Positions 1-6,175 of a DNA stretch of 25,021 bases are shown here, piece by piece; positions within the stretch are counted from its first letter, which is position 1; each line of letters begins with the position of its first letter. The translations under genes were made by a program, and so were the position numbers. The notes below the pieces were generated by a model that worked only from the letters and a program-made list of their open reading frames with translations, had not been told where the DNA came from and made no database searches. Where the stretch lies: the NCBI GenBank assembly GCA_934589145.1, contig CAKTNW010000029.1:1-25021 (forward strand). The letters run 5' to 3'. Source of the stretch: an uncultured Oscillospiraceae bacterium (GTDB taxonomy: Bacteria > Bacillota > Clostridia > Oscillospirales > Oscillospiraceae).

Positions 1-18
1 TCAACCCTTAGATGTACA

Positions 19-60
19 AAAACAGGCAGCACTCAACCGAAGCTGAGTGCCGCCTGTTTT
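19..60 (-). terminator. Intrinsic terminator downstream of the MFS gene
   Basis: A stem of about 19 bp closes on the tetraloop UUCG when read on the minus strand, and a run of T follows. One position pairs as G-U only on the minus strand and is an A-C mismatch on the plus strand, so the minus strand is the better-folded direction. It lies about 157 bp past the MFS stop codon. The stretch between (61-216) shows no gene. The T-rich flanks would also allow it to stop transcription entering from the left. Confidence 0.8.
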
Positions 61-216
61 GTTGTCCAATCCTGCTTGACAGATGCCGATTTTGTAGTTT
101 TCTCAAATTACTGTCTTATCGGCACACGGCAAAGGCTCTCTTTTTTTGTTAGTAAACTGCCGGAAAGCACAGATACGCAAACGCTGTCATCTCCGGTGTA
201 CGGATTTCACTTCCTC

Positions 217-1440
217 TTACTTGCTCTTCCGGTCGCACACCGAGATACCCAGCGAACACAGGATGCCCGCCGCGGCCAGGCCGATGATCAGGAAGAAGGT
301 GGCGTTATAGGAGCCGCTGGCGTCAAACAGCGCGCCAGAGATGGTGCTGCCGAAGCTGGCGAAGATCAGGTTGCTGTTGATCAGGGGGAAGTTTACCGGA
401 TAGTGGGCCGGGCCGAAGTAGGCGCGGCAGAAGGCGGAGTTGGTGGGGGTGACGCCGGAGTAGGCCAGACCGCCCAGCACGAAGCCGATGATGACCACCA
501 CGATGCTGCGGGTGCTCAGTGCCAGGATCAGCACCACGGCGGTGATGATGAACAGCACGTTCACCAACTGCATGGACACCTTGCGGCCGAACTTATCGTA
601 CATGCCGCCGAACAGCACGCGGCCCAGTGCGTTGCAGATGGAGATCAGGCCCACGATGGTGGCCACAGAGCTGGCGGTCTGGTCGGCGCTGGCCTCCCAC
701 ACCACGCCGCTGGCCTGGGAGATCAGGGCAAGGCCCGCCGCGCTGACGGCGATGGCCCAGACGTAATACAGCCAGAAGGTGGGCTTTTTCACCATCTCCA
801 GCGGCTTATGGTCATGACCGGCGGCCTTGGCGGTGGTCTTGCCGCCCTTACCGGCAGGGGCCACGAAGTCCGCGCCGGGCGCCACAAAGAAGAAGGAGCA
901 GATGGCCAGCACCACGAAAATGATGACGCCCAGCACCACGAAGCTGACGCGCCAGCCGCCGATCCAGTCGGGCGTCCACGCCTGATAGAGCTTGCCGATG
1001 ACAAAGCTGCCGCCGCCGAAGCCCATCAGCAGCACGCCGGAGATCAGGCCGGGACGGTCGGGGAACCAGCGGACCATGGTGCTCATGACGGCGTTGTAGC
1101 AAAGGCCGGAGCTGAGACCGCACAGCACGCCGAAGCCGATGTACAACATGGCCACGGACTGGGTGCGGCTGGCCAGGAAGAAGCCCAGCAGGAACAGCAC
1201 CGCGCCGATGCGCACGGACATCTTGGCGCTGAGCTTACCGCTCAGCAGGCCGCACAGCAGCGAACCGATGCAGAACAGGATCATCACGATGGTAAAGGTC
1301 ATGCTGAGCTGCGCCTTGGTCCAGCTGGTAAACTCGGCGGCGATGGGGGTGCTCAGCACGCTCCAGGCGTACACGAGACCGGCGAACAGCAGCACGATCA
1401 CGCCCACGATGGCGTAGACCCAGCGGTTCAGTTGTTTCAT
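217..1440 (-). CDS. MFS transporter, oxalate/formate antiporter (OFA)-like family
   Basis: This is a 407-residue polytopic membrane protein with about 12 hydrophobic segments and a more polar central loop around residues 195-215, the usual major facilitator layout. The N-terminal segment (RWVYAIVGVIVLLFAGLVYAW) and the glycine-rich GVLLMGFGGGSF stretch resemble the OFA carriers, which exchange small carboxylates such as oxalate and formate. The start ATG is preceded by GGAGG at 8 nt. It is codirectional with the 2-oxoacid oxidoreductase genes but separated from them by a hairpin terminator, so it probably has its own promoter or depends on readthrough. A small organic acid, perhaps the oxidoreductase substrate or product, is a reasonable guess for its cargo. 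The cargo cannot be read from sequence. Confidence 0.85.
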   Translation of the reverse strand: MKQLNRWVYAIVGVIVLLFAGLVYAWSVLSTPIAAEFTSWTKAQLSMTFTIVMILFCIGSLLCGLLSGKLSAKMSVRIGAVLFLLGFFLASRTQSVAMLYIGFGVLCGLSSGLCYNAVMSTMVRWFPDRPGLISGVLLMGFGGGSFVIGKLYQAWTPDWIGGWRVSFVVLGVIIFVVLAICSFFFVAPGADFVAPAGKGGKTTAKAAGHDHKPLEMVKKPTFWLYYVWAIAVSAAGLALISQASGVVWEASADQTASSVATIVGLISICNALGRVLFGGMYDKFGRKVSMQLVNVLFIITAVVLILALSTRSIVVVIIGFVLGGLAYSGVTPTNSAFCRAYFGPAHYPVNFPLINSNLIFASFGSTISGALFDASGSYNATFFLIIGLAAAGILCSLGISVCDRKSK

Positions 1441-1514
1441 AGGGAAGCCCTCCAGATATGTTTATTCTGTGAATTTTTTCACGCTCTCCTAATCAGTTTA
1501 CCAAATGATTCAAT

Positions 1515-1559
1515 GAAACACAAGAGCCCCACGGAGAAACATCCGCAGGGCTCTGTTTC
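1515..1559 (-). terminator. Terminator-like hairpin after the oxidoreductase operon
   Basis: A 12-bp stem (GAGCCC-UGCGGA paired with UCCGUG-GGGCUC, with two G-U pairs that form only on the minus strand) lies at 1524-1553. An outer GAAACA/TGTTTC pair extends it. The following minus-strand sequence is T-rich but interrupted (TTGTGTTT). It sits 23 bp past the gamma-subunit stop and before the MFS gene. The rest of 1441-1514 holds the MFS ribosome binding site and no convincing promoter. Confidence 0.65.
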
Positions 1560-1581
1560 GTATCGGGAAATTTATTGCCGT

Positions 1582-2127
1582 TTACCGGGCTTCTTTGCCG
1601 ATTTTCAGGCCCGCCTCAAAGGCCTGCTTGTTCAGGGGCAGCAGCTTGGGCTTCTTGCCCAGCTTGTGCTCGATGGTCTGCCACACCACGTCCTCGGGAA
1701 CTACCTGCGTGTAGCCCACATAAGCGCCCAGCATGATAATGTTCAGCACCTTGGCATTGCCCATCTCCAAAGCCATCTCGGTGACGGGGACTTTGACCAC
1801 CTTGATATCCTCACGGGTGATCTCGCTGGTGACGATGGAGCTGTTGATGAACAGCGTGCCGCCGGGCACCAGCTTATAGAGAAACTTGTTGAGGCTGGGG
1901 TCGTTCATGACGATCAAGTCATCCATGCTGTCGCCCAGCGGCGCGCCGATGTCGTCATCAGAGATGACCACATAGCAGTTGGCCGTGCCGCCCCGCTGCT
2001 CCGCGCCGTAGGAGGGGAAGAACGTAACATTTTTATCCGTGCTGTCGCAGGTGGCTTCCGCCAGGAACTTGCCCAGGGTCATGACGCCCTGTCCGCCGAA
2101 GCCGGCCACCATCAGATTCCGTTCCAT
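1582..2127 (-). CDS. 2-oxoacid:ferredoxin oxidoreductase, gamma subunit
   Basis: The product has 181 residues and belongs to the POR/KOR gamma family, which makes up part of the core of anaerobic 2-oxoacid:ferredoxin oxidoreductases. The N-terminal glycine-rich signature VAGFGGQGVMTLGK and the later SYGAEQRGGTANC block are typical. A GTG six bases upstream is possible, but ATG at 2127 fits the ribosome binding site (GGAGG, about 8 nt away). The start lies 2 nt past the beta-subunit stop, so the two are translationally coupled. It is the last gene of the unit, and a hairpin follows. Family assignment is firm. The oxoacid used (2-oxoisovalerate, 2-oxoglutarate or another) is not determined. Confidence 0.9.
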   Translation of the reverse strand: MERNLMVAGFGGQGVMTLGKFLAEATCDSTDKNVTFFPSYGAEQRGGTANCYVVISDDDIGAPLGDSMDDLIVMNDPSLNKFLYKLVPGGTLFINSSIVTSEITREDIKVVKVPVTEMALEMGNAKVLNIIMLGAYVGYTQVVPEDVVWQTIEHKLGKKPKLLPLNKQAFEAGLKIGKEAR

Positions 2128-2129
2128 AT

Positions 2130-2882
2130 TCACGCCTCCTCCTTGCTCTTATCCCGGATCACGCCCAGGGGGAATTCCTTCAGCATGTTCTGCTCCAGAA
2201 AATCCAGGGACTCCAGCGGGTCAAGGCCCCAGTTGGTGGGACAGCTCGTCACGATCTCCACCATAGAGAAGCCCTTGCCGTCCAGCTGGTTCTGGAAGGC
2301 CTTCCGGATGGCCGCCTTGGTCTTGGCCACGTTGGCCGGGGTGTTGCAGCTGGTGCGCTCCAGATAGTAGGGGGCGGTCAGCTGATTGAGGATCTCGCAC
2401 ATGTGCATGGGGTAGCCGTGTTCCTTGGGGTCGCGGCCCTTGGGGGCGGTAGTGGCCTTCATGCCCACCAGCGTCGTCGGGGCCATCTGGCCGCCGGTCA
2501 TGCCGTAGATGCCGTTATTGACGAAGATGACCGAGAAATTCTCGCCCCGGTTGGCGGCGGACATGGTCTCGGCCAGACCGATGGACGCCAGATCGCCGTC
2601 GCCCTGATAGGTGAACACCAGAGACTCCGGGTTGCTGCGCTTGGCGCCGGTGGCTACCGCGCAAGCCCGGCCATGGGCCGCCAGCAGATAGTCGTAGGTG
2701 ATGTAATCCATATGCAGGCCGCAGCAGCCCACGCCCACGGCGCAGGCGGCCTTGTCCAGCAGATCCATCTCCTCCAGCACCTCGCCGATCAGCTTGATAA
2801 TGGTGGAGTGCATGCAGCCGGGGCAGAAGCCGGACACCATGTCGGCCTTGATGCCTTTCGTTCTCGCGTAGACTTTTTCCAT
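2130..2882 (-). CDS. 2-oxoacid:ferredoxin oxidoreductase, beta (TPP-binding) subunit
   Basis: This 250-residue subunit binds thiamine diphosphate and carries out decarboxylation of the 2-oxoacid. The early FCPGCMH cysteine motif is characteristic. The TPP motif is seen as GDGD near residue 91, followed about 30 residues later by NNGIYGMTGGQ. The open frame runs further upstream into the alpha gene, but the start chosen (ATG at 2882) has a perfect GAAAGGAGG ribosome binding site and gives the normal family length. It lies 16 bp after the alpha-subunit stop and is almost contiguous with the gamma gene. Confidence 0.92.
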   Translation of the reverse strand: MEKVYARTKGIKADMVSGFCPGCMHSTIIKLIGEVLEEMDLLDKAACAVGVGCCGLHMDYITYDYLLAAHGRACAVATGAKRSNPESLVFTYQGDGDLASIGLAETMSAANRGENFSVIFVNNGIYGMTGGQMAPTTLVGMKATTAPKGRDPKEHGYPMHMCEILNQLTAPYYLERTSCNTPANVAKTKAAIRKAFQNQLDGKGFSMVEIVTSCPTNWGLDPLESLDFLEQNMLKEFPLGVIRDKSKEEA

Positions 2883-2898
2883 ATTCCGGCGCCTCCTT

Positions 2899-3978
2899 TC
2901 AGCGTTCCAGTAGCGCCTTGGCTGCCTGAATGACCTCGTCGCGGCCCATGATCTCGCCGCCTGCGTGGAGGCAGGTGTGGATGGGGCAGCGATCCATGAC
3001 CGCCAGTTTGACATCGTTGACCATCTGGGCGGGGATGGACATCTCCACGTCCAGAATGGCTTTCACCCGGCCGAAGTCCAGCCCGGCGTAGGTGTCATAG
3101 GGGAAGGGATTGAGGGTCTTGGGGCGGATAAAGCCCACCTTGTAGCCCTCGGCACGCAGCAGCTTCACCGCGCTGCGGGCGATACGGCCGCAGATACCGT
3201 AGCCCGTCAGGACGATCTCCGCGTCCTCCAGGAACAGGGTCTCCACCTGCACGTCCTTTTTCCAGCTCTCGTACAGCTCCTCCATCTCCCGGCAGGCTTG
3301 CTCCTGATCCTTCGTCGACCAGCGGCCCGCCGCCACGATGCCGCGAGGCTCCTTGGTGGAGTCGTGGCCCACGGCGGAGGTGGCACGCAGGGCGTCCTTC
3401 AGGGCTTTTACTTCCTCAGCCGAGCGCATCTCCGGCAGCTCCACCGGCTCCATGATGGTGCCCATGACGCCGTCGGTGAGGATGAGCACGGGGTTATGAT
3501 CCCGCTGGGCGTAGTCGAAGGCGGCATAGGTCATGTCCACCGCCTCCTGCACCGTGGCGGGAGAGAACACCATCATGCGGAAGCCGCCGTTGCCGCTGGC
3601 CTTGGTGGCCTGGGTATAGTCCTGCTGGGCGGGCTGGATGGTGCCGATGGCGGGGCCGCCCCGCTGTACGTTGACGTATACCATGGGCAGCCGCGCGCTG
3701 GCGCAGAAGCTGATGCCCTCACTCATGAGGCTGATGCCGCAGGAGCTGGAGCTGGTCATGGCCCGTGTGCCGGTACCGGCGGAGCCGTAGACCATGTTGA
3801 TGGACGCCACCTCGCTCTCGCCCTGGACAAACGTGCCGCCTACCTCCGGCATGCGGCGGGCCAGATATTCGGGGATCTCGTTCTGGGGGGTGATGGGATA
3901 GCCGGCGAAGAACCGGCAGCCGCTGCGCACCGCAGCCTCGGCGATGGCCTCGGTGCCCTTCATGAATACTCTTGCCAT
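2899..3978 (-). CDS. vorB: 2-oxoacid:ferredoxin oxidoreductase, alpha subunit (VorB-type)
   Basis: The product has 359 residues. It carries the alpha-subunit signature GYPITPQNEIPEYLA near the N-terminus, followed by GESEVASINMVYGSAGTGTR, and a C-terminal region with the conserved ENPxxP-like segment (RPKTLNPFPYDT). This matches the family usually named 3-methyl-2-oxobutanoate dehydrogenase subunit VorB, whose members oxidise branched-chain 2-oxoacids to acyl-CoA with ferredoxin as acceptor. Close relatives are also called KorA (2-oxoglutarate). It is preceded by the ferredoxin subunit gene with only 12 bp between them, giving the order delta-alpha-beta-gamma. The role as an oxidoreductase alpha subunit is secure. 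The symbol reflects naming convention, not proven substrate. Confidence 0.88.
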   Translation of the reverse strand: MARVFMKGTEAIAEAAVRSGCRFFAGYPITPQNEIPEYLARRMPEVGGTFVQGESEVASINMVYGSAGTGTRAMTSSSSCGISLMSEGISFCASARLPMVYVNVQRGGPAIGTIQPAQQDYTQATKASGNGGFRMMVFSPATVQEAVDMTYAAFDYAQRDHNPVLILTDGVMGTIMEPVELPEMRSAEEVKALKDALRATSAVGHDSTKEPRGIVAAGRWSTKDQEQACREMEELYESWKKDVQVETLFLEDAEIVLTGYGICGRIARSAVKLLRAEGYKVGFIRPKTLNPFPYDTYAGLDFGRVKAILDVEMSIPAQMVNDVKLAVMDRCPIHTCLHAGGEIMGRDEVIQAAKALLER

Positions 3979-3990
3979 GTTCTTCCCTCC

Positions 3991-4194
3991 TTACTTATAC
4001 ACTTCGATGGCGGCGTCGGGACACATGCGGCCGCAGATGGCGCAGCCGATGCAGTTCTCCGGATGGGCCGCCGTGACGTAGGGGTAGCCCTTGGAGTTCA
4101 CGTCGTGTCCCACGGCCAGCACGCCTTTGGGACAGAACTTCACGCAGTAGCCGCAGCTTTTGCAGCTCTCCGCGCGGATGGTGACTTGCGGCAT
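3991..4194 (-). CDS. 2[4Fe-4S] ferredoxin-type delta subunit of the oxidoreductase
   Basis: This 67-residue protein has two complete CxxCxxCxxxCP clusters, CKSCGYCVKFCP near residue 11 and CIGCAICGRMCP near residue 48. Each can hold a [4Fe-4S] centre. In this enzyme class it carries electrons from the TPP site to external ferredoxin. The start has GAAGGAGG 7 to 8 nt upstream. It lies between the ATPase gene (31 bp away) and the alpha subunit (12 bp away), as expected for a delta subunit in this operon type. Confidence 0.92.
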   Translation of the reverse strand: MPQVTIRAESCKSCGYCVKFCPKGVLAVGHDVNSKGYPYVTAAHPENCIGCAICGRMCPDAAIEVYK

Positions 4195-4225
4195 AGTGTT
4201 TCCTCCTTCAATTCTCTGATATCAC

Positions 4226-4900
4226 TCACTCAAGTTCCGCTTCCGGGACGGATATATGGGATGTGATGGGGATGAGGGGCAGCGCTGTCTCCCCCTTGGC
4301 CTGTTCATACAGCCCGGCGGGCACGGCGGCGGCCTCTACGGCGACGTAGGGCGACAGCATCTCCAGCCCCTGCCGGACACCGTCCAGATACTCCGCCAGC
4401 GTGGTGTCCCCGCCCAGATTGGGATTCAGCAGGAAGCGGGGCATTTTCAGCCGGGCGGCCCGGAGAATGGCGGACAGTGTGCCGTCGATATGCTCGGTGG
4501 TGGCCGACCAGGGGCGGTAAGGGTTCACCACAAACCACACGTCGGCGGTTTTCAGCAGGTGGGCGTATCCGCCGATCAATTTCGCGCCGGTGTCGTTGCC
4601 GCCCACGTCCAGAATCACGGTCTTTTCCTCGTCCAGCAGCAGGGGGATCAATCCGCCCACCTGTGTGGGCGCGTCGGCGCACTGCTGCTGGAAGTGAACG
4701 GTGACGCCCGCCTGTTCCAGAAGGCCCTCCGCGTCACGGGAGCGCATCAGGGGCTTGGTCTGATCCAGGTCGAAGAAGTGGACCTCCCGTCCCTGCCCCG
4801 CCAGCTCCAGCGCCAGATGGACGGCCAGCTCGGATTTTCCGCACCCGGCCTCGCCGAGAAAGACGATGTTCCGCTGCCGCAGCAGCCCTTCCCATGCCAT
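4226..4900 (-). CDS. P-loop ATPase of unknown function heading the oxidoreductase operon
   Basis: This 224-residue soluble protein has a classical Walker A motif (GEAGCGKS, residues 16-23), a strand ending in FFDLDQTKP around residue 45 and a probable Walker B strand TVILDVGGND near residue 95. The later VNPYRPWSATTEH and NPNLGGDTT segments are consistent with a ParA/MinD/NifH-like fold, but I do not recognise a named family. A GTG at 4909 could extend it by three residues. That GTG lies inside the GAGGTGA ribosome binding site that serves the ATG at 4900, so the ATG was chosen. It is the first gene behind the divergent promoter and 31 bp from the ferredoxin gene, suggesting a job in making, loading or regulating the oxidoreductase. 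That job is inference. Confidence 0.8.
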   Translation of the reverse strand: MAWEGLLRQRNIVFLGEAGCGKSELAVHLALELAGQGREVHFFDLDQTKPLMRSRDAEGLLEQAGVTVHFQQQCADAPTQVGGLIPLLLDEEKTVILDVGGNDTGAKLIGGYAHLLKTADVWFVVNPYRPWSATTEHIDGTLSAILRAARLKMPRFLLNPNLGGDTTLAEYLDGVRQGLEMLSPYVAVEAAAVPAGLYEQAKGETALPLIPITSHISVPEAELE

Positions 4901-4958
4901 GGTATTCACCTCGATATATAAAAGTTATCTACACATATAAAATTTTTCTACATTTTGG

Positions 4959-4987
4959 AGTGTAACACGTCTTGCAATCCTTGTCAA
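4959..4987 (-). promoter_or_regulatory. Promoter of the ATPase-oxidoreductase operon
   Basis: On the minus strand there is a perfect -35 TTGACA (4987-4982), a 17-bp spacer and a -10 TACACT (4964-4959). Transcription would begin near 4952, leaving a leader of about 50 nt before the ATG at 4900. It overlaps the plus-strand promoter of the regulator. Confidence 0.75.
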
Positions 4988-4998
4988 CCGCGTGTACA
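4961..4998. promoter_or_regulatory. Candidate operator: spaced inverted repeat across both divergent promoters
   Basis: TGTAACACG at 4961-4969 and CGTGTACA at 4991-4998 are near-complementary half-sites (one extra A in the left arm) with centres about 30 bp apart. Each half-site covers the -10 region of one of the two divergent promoters. A regulator bound at both could control both genes. No binding site for this protein family is known to me, so this is a sequence-only proposal. Confidence 0.4.
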
Positions 4999-5000
4999 AT
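4972..5000 (+). promoter_or_regulatory. Promoter of the PAS-HTH regulator gene
   Basis: A -35 TTGCAA (4972-4977), a 17-bp spacer and a -10 TACAAT (4995-5000) place the transcript start near 5007, about 30 nt before the ATG at 5037. This argues against the in-frame GTG at 4992, which would lie inside the promoter. Confidence 0.7.
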
Positions 5001-5036
5001 TTAGATAAAAACTTATCCGGAAAGGTGGACACTGCC

Positions 5037-5666
5037 ATGGAACGGGAGAAACTTTTGATCAAATTCTGCGATTTTCTCACCCATGTGATGGGCCCGGAGA
5101 CGGAGGTGGTGCTCCATGACAAGGAGGGCTTCATCATCTGGATCGCCCAGGGCCACATCACCGGCCGGGCCGTGGGCCAGCAGGATCTGCTGCCCGCCAT
5201 GGAGATGGTGGCCCGCCAGCGGGCCATGGAGGGCTTCGACTACACCACGGGGTACAAGAGCTTCAGCCGCAAGGGTACGCCCTTGCGCTCCTCCTCCCTG
5301 TTCTTCCGGGATGACGAGGGCAAGCTGGACTATGTGCTGTGCGTCAACCAGGACATCAGCGCCTATGTGAACCTCCAGCAGATGCTGGACGCCTTCATCG
5401 GCGACCGGCCCGCCGTGGCCCAGGTACAGCCGGAGCAGGACACCCTGGACGATGTGGTGATGAAAATGATCCTGGGCGAGATCGCCCGCATGAAGCCCGC
5501 CGACATCGACAGCAAGGAGGCCAAGCTGCGGCTCATCGCCCGCCTCAACGAGAAGGGCATCTTCGGTGCACGGGGCGCGGTGGCCACCGTGTGTGAGCTG
5601 CTGCACATCGCCCAGCCCACGCTGTACAAGTACCTGCAGGAGAGCAAGGACGCCCCGCAGGCATAA
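5037..5666 (+). CDS. YheO/DauR-like PAS domain transcriptional regulator
   Basis: The product has 209 residues. The N-terminal two thirds (about residues 5-115) read as a YheO-like PAS domain: FCDFLTHVMGPETEVVLHD is the characteristic opening, with HITGRAVG and the SSSLFFRDDEGK strand after it. The C-terminus (about 145-205) is a DauR/YheO-type helix-turn-helix, with ATVCELLHIAQPTLYKYLQE as the recognition region. Such proteins sense a small ligand and regulate nearby catabolic genes. The ATG at 5037 has AAAGGTGG upstream and lies downstream of the proposed promoter. Divergent placement against the ATPase-oxidoreductase operon, with overlapping promoters, makes that operon its likely target. 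Confidence 0.85.
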   Translation: MEREKLLIKFCDFLTHVMGPETEVVLHDKEGFIIWIAQGHITGRAVGQQDLLPAMEMVARQRAMEGFDYTTGYKSFSRKGTPLRSSSLFFRDDEGKLDYVLCVNQDISAYVNLQQMLDAFIGDRPAVAQVQPEQDTLDDVVMKMILGEIARMKPADIDSKEAKLRLIARLNEKGIFGARGAVATVCELLHIAQPTLYKYLQESKDAPQA

Positions 5667-5704
5667 GGCTTCATGCGCCGGCATCGCACGGCAAAGACGC
5701 GCAA

Positions 5705-5740
5705 AAAAATACGCCTGACCGGAAGGTCAGGCGTATTTTT
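5705..5740. terminator. Bidirectional terminator between the regulator and ptsH
   Basis: A perfect 16-bp stem (AAAAATACGCCTGACC and its complement) with a GGAA loop is flanked by A and T tracts on both sides. It serves the convergent regulator gene (plus) and ptsH (minus). Confidence 0.92.
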
Positions 5741-5753
5741 GTTCATCAAGAAA

Positions 5754-6017
5754 TTACTCGCCAAGCTGATGCTCCACCAGCTCGCTCAGGGCGTCCACAG
5801 CGGCGGTCTCGTCGCTGCCGTCGGCGATCAGGGTAATGGTGGTACCCTTCACGATGCCCAGGCTCAGCACGCCCAGCAGGCTCTTGGCGTTCACGCGGCG
5901 CTCTTCCTTTTCCACCCAGATGCCGCTCTTGAACTCGTTGGCCTTCTGGATAAAATAGGTGGCGGGTCTGGCGTGCAGGCCGACCTCGTTATTCACGGTA
6001 ACTTCCTTCGTATACAT
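5754..6017 (-). CDS. ptsH: HPr family phosphocarrier protein
   Basis: This 87-residue protein is full length for HPr. The active-site block GLHARPA places the phospho-accepting histidine at residue 15. The regulatory block NAKSLLGVLSLG places the HPr-kinase serine at residue 46, both exactly where Bacillota HPr has them. It could therefore act in sugar PTS transfer and in catabolite control by Ser46 phosphorylation. The start has AAGGAG in front. No enzyme I or PTS permease gene is adjacent. It forms a single-gene unit with its own promoter and terminator. Confidence 0.92.
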   Translation of the reverse strand: MYTKEVTVNNEVGLHARPATYFIQKANEFKSGIWVEKEERRVNAKSLLGVLSLGIVKGTTITLIADGSDETAAVDALSELVEHQLGE

Positions 6018-6072
6018 TGTCCGTTCTCCTTCACGTCAGAATCTCGGCTTCCCTACCGATACTCGTACTTAT

Positions 6073-6100
6073 ATTATATCGAATCGCAGGGATAATGCAA
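6073..6100 (-). promoter_or_regulatory. Probable ptsH promoter
   Basis: On the minus strand, -10 TATAAT (6078-6073) is perfect and TTGCAT (6100-6095) lies 16 bp upstream as a weak -35. The start would be near 6066, giving a leader of about 50 nt. Confidence 0.6.
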
Positions 6101-6175
6101 TAGCCATTCCCACAAAATATCAACGCCAGCCGGGGCAAATGCGTGTGAAAACTGTCACATTCGCCAAAAATCGCC

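Noticed and set aside
76..2367. Long plus-strand open frame of 763 codons
   Set aside because: It is antisense to the MFS and oxidoreductase genes. Its His/Gln/Gly/Ala-rich composition is the usual shadow of G+C-rich coding DNA, with no recognisable domain.
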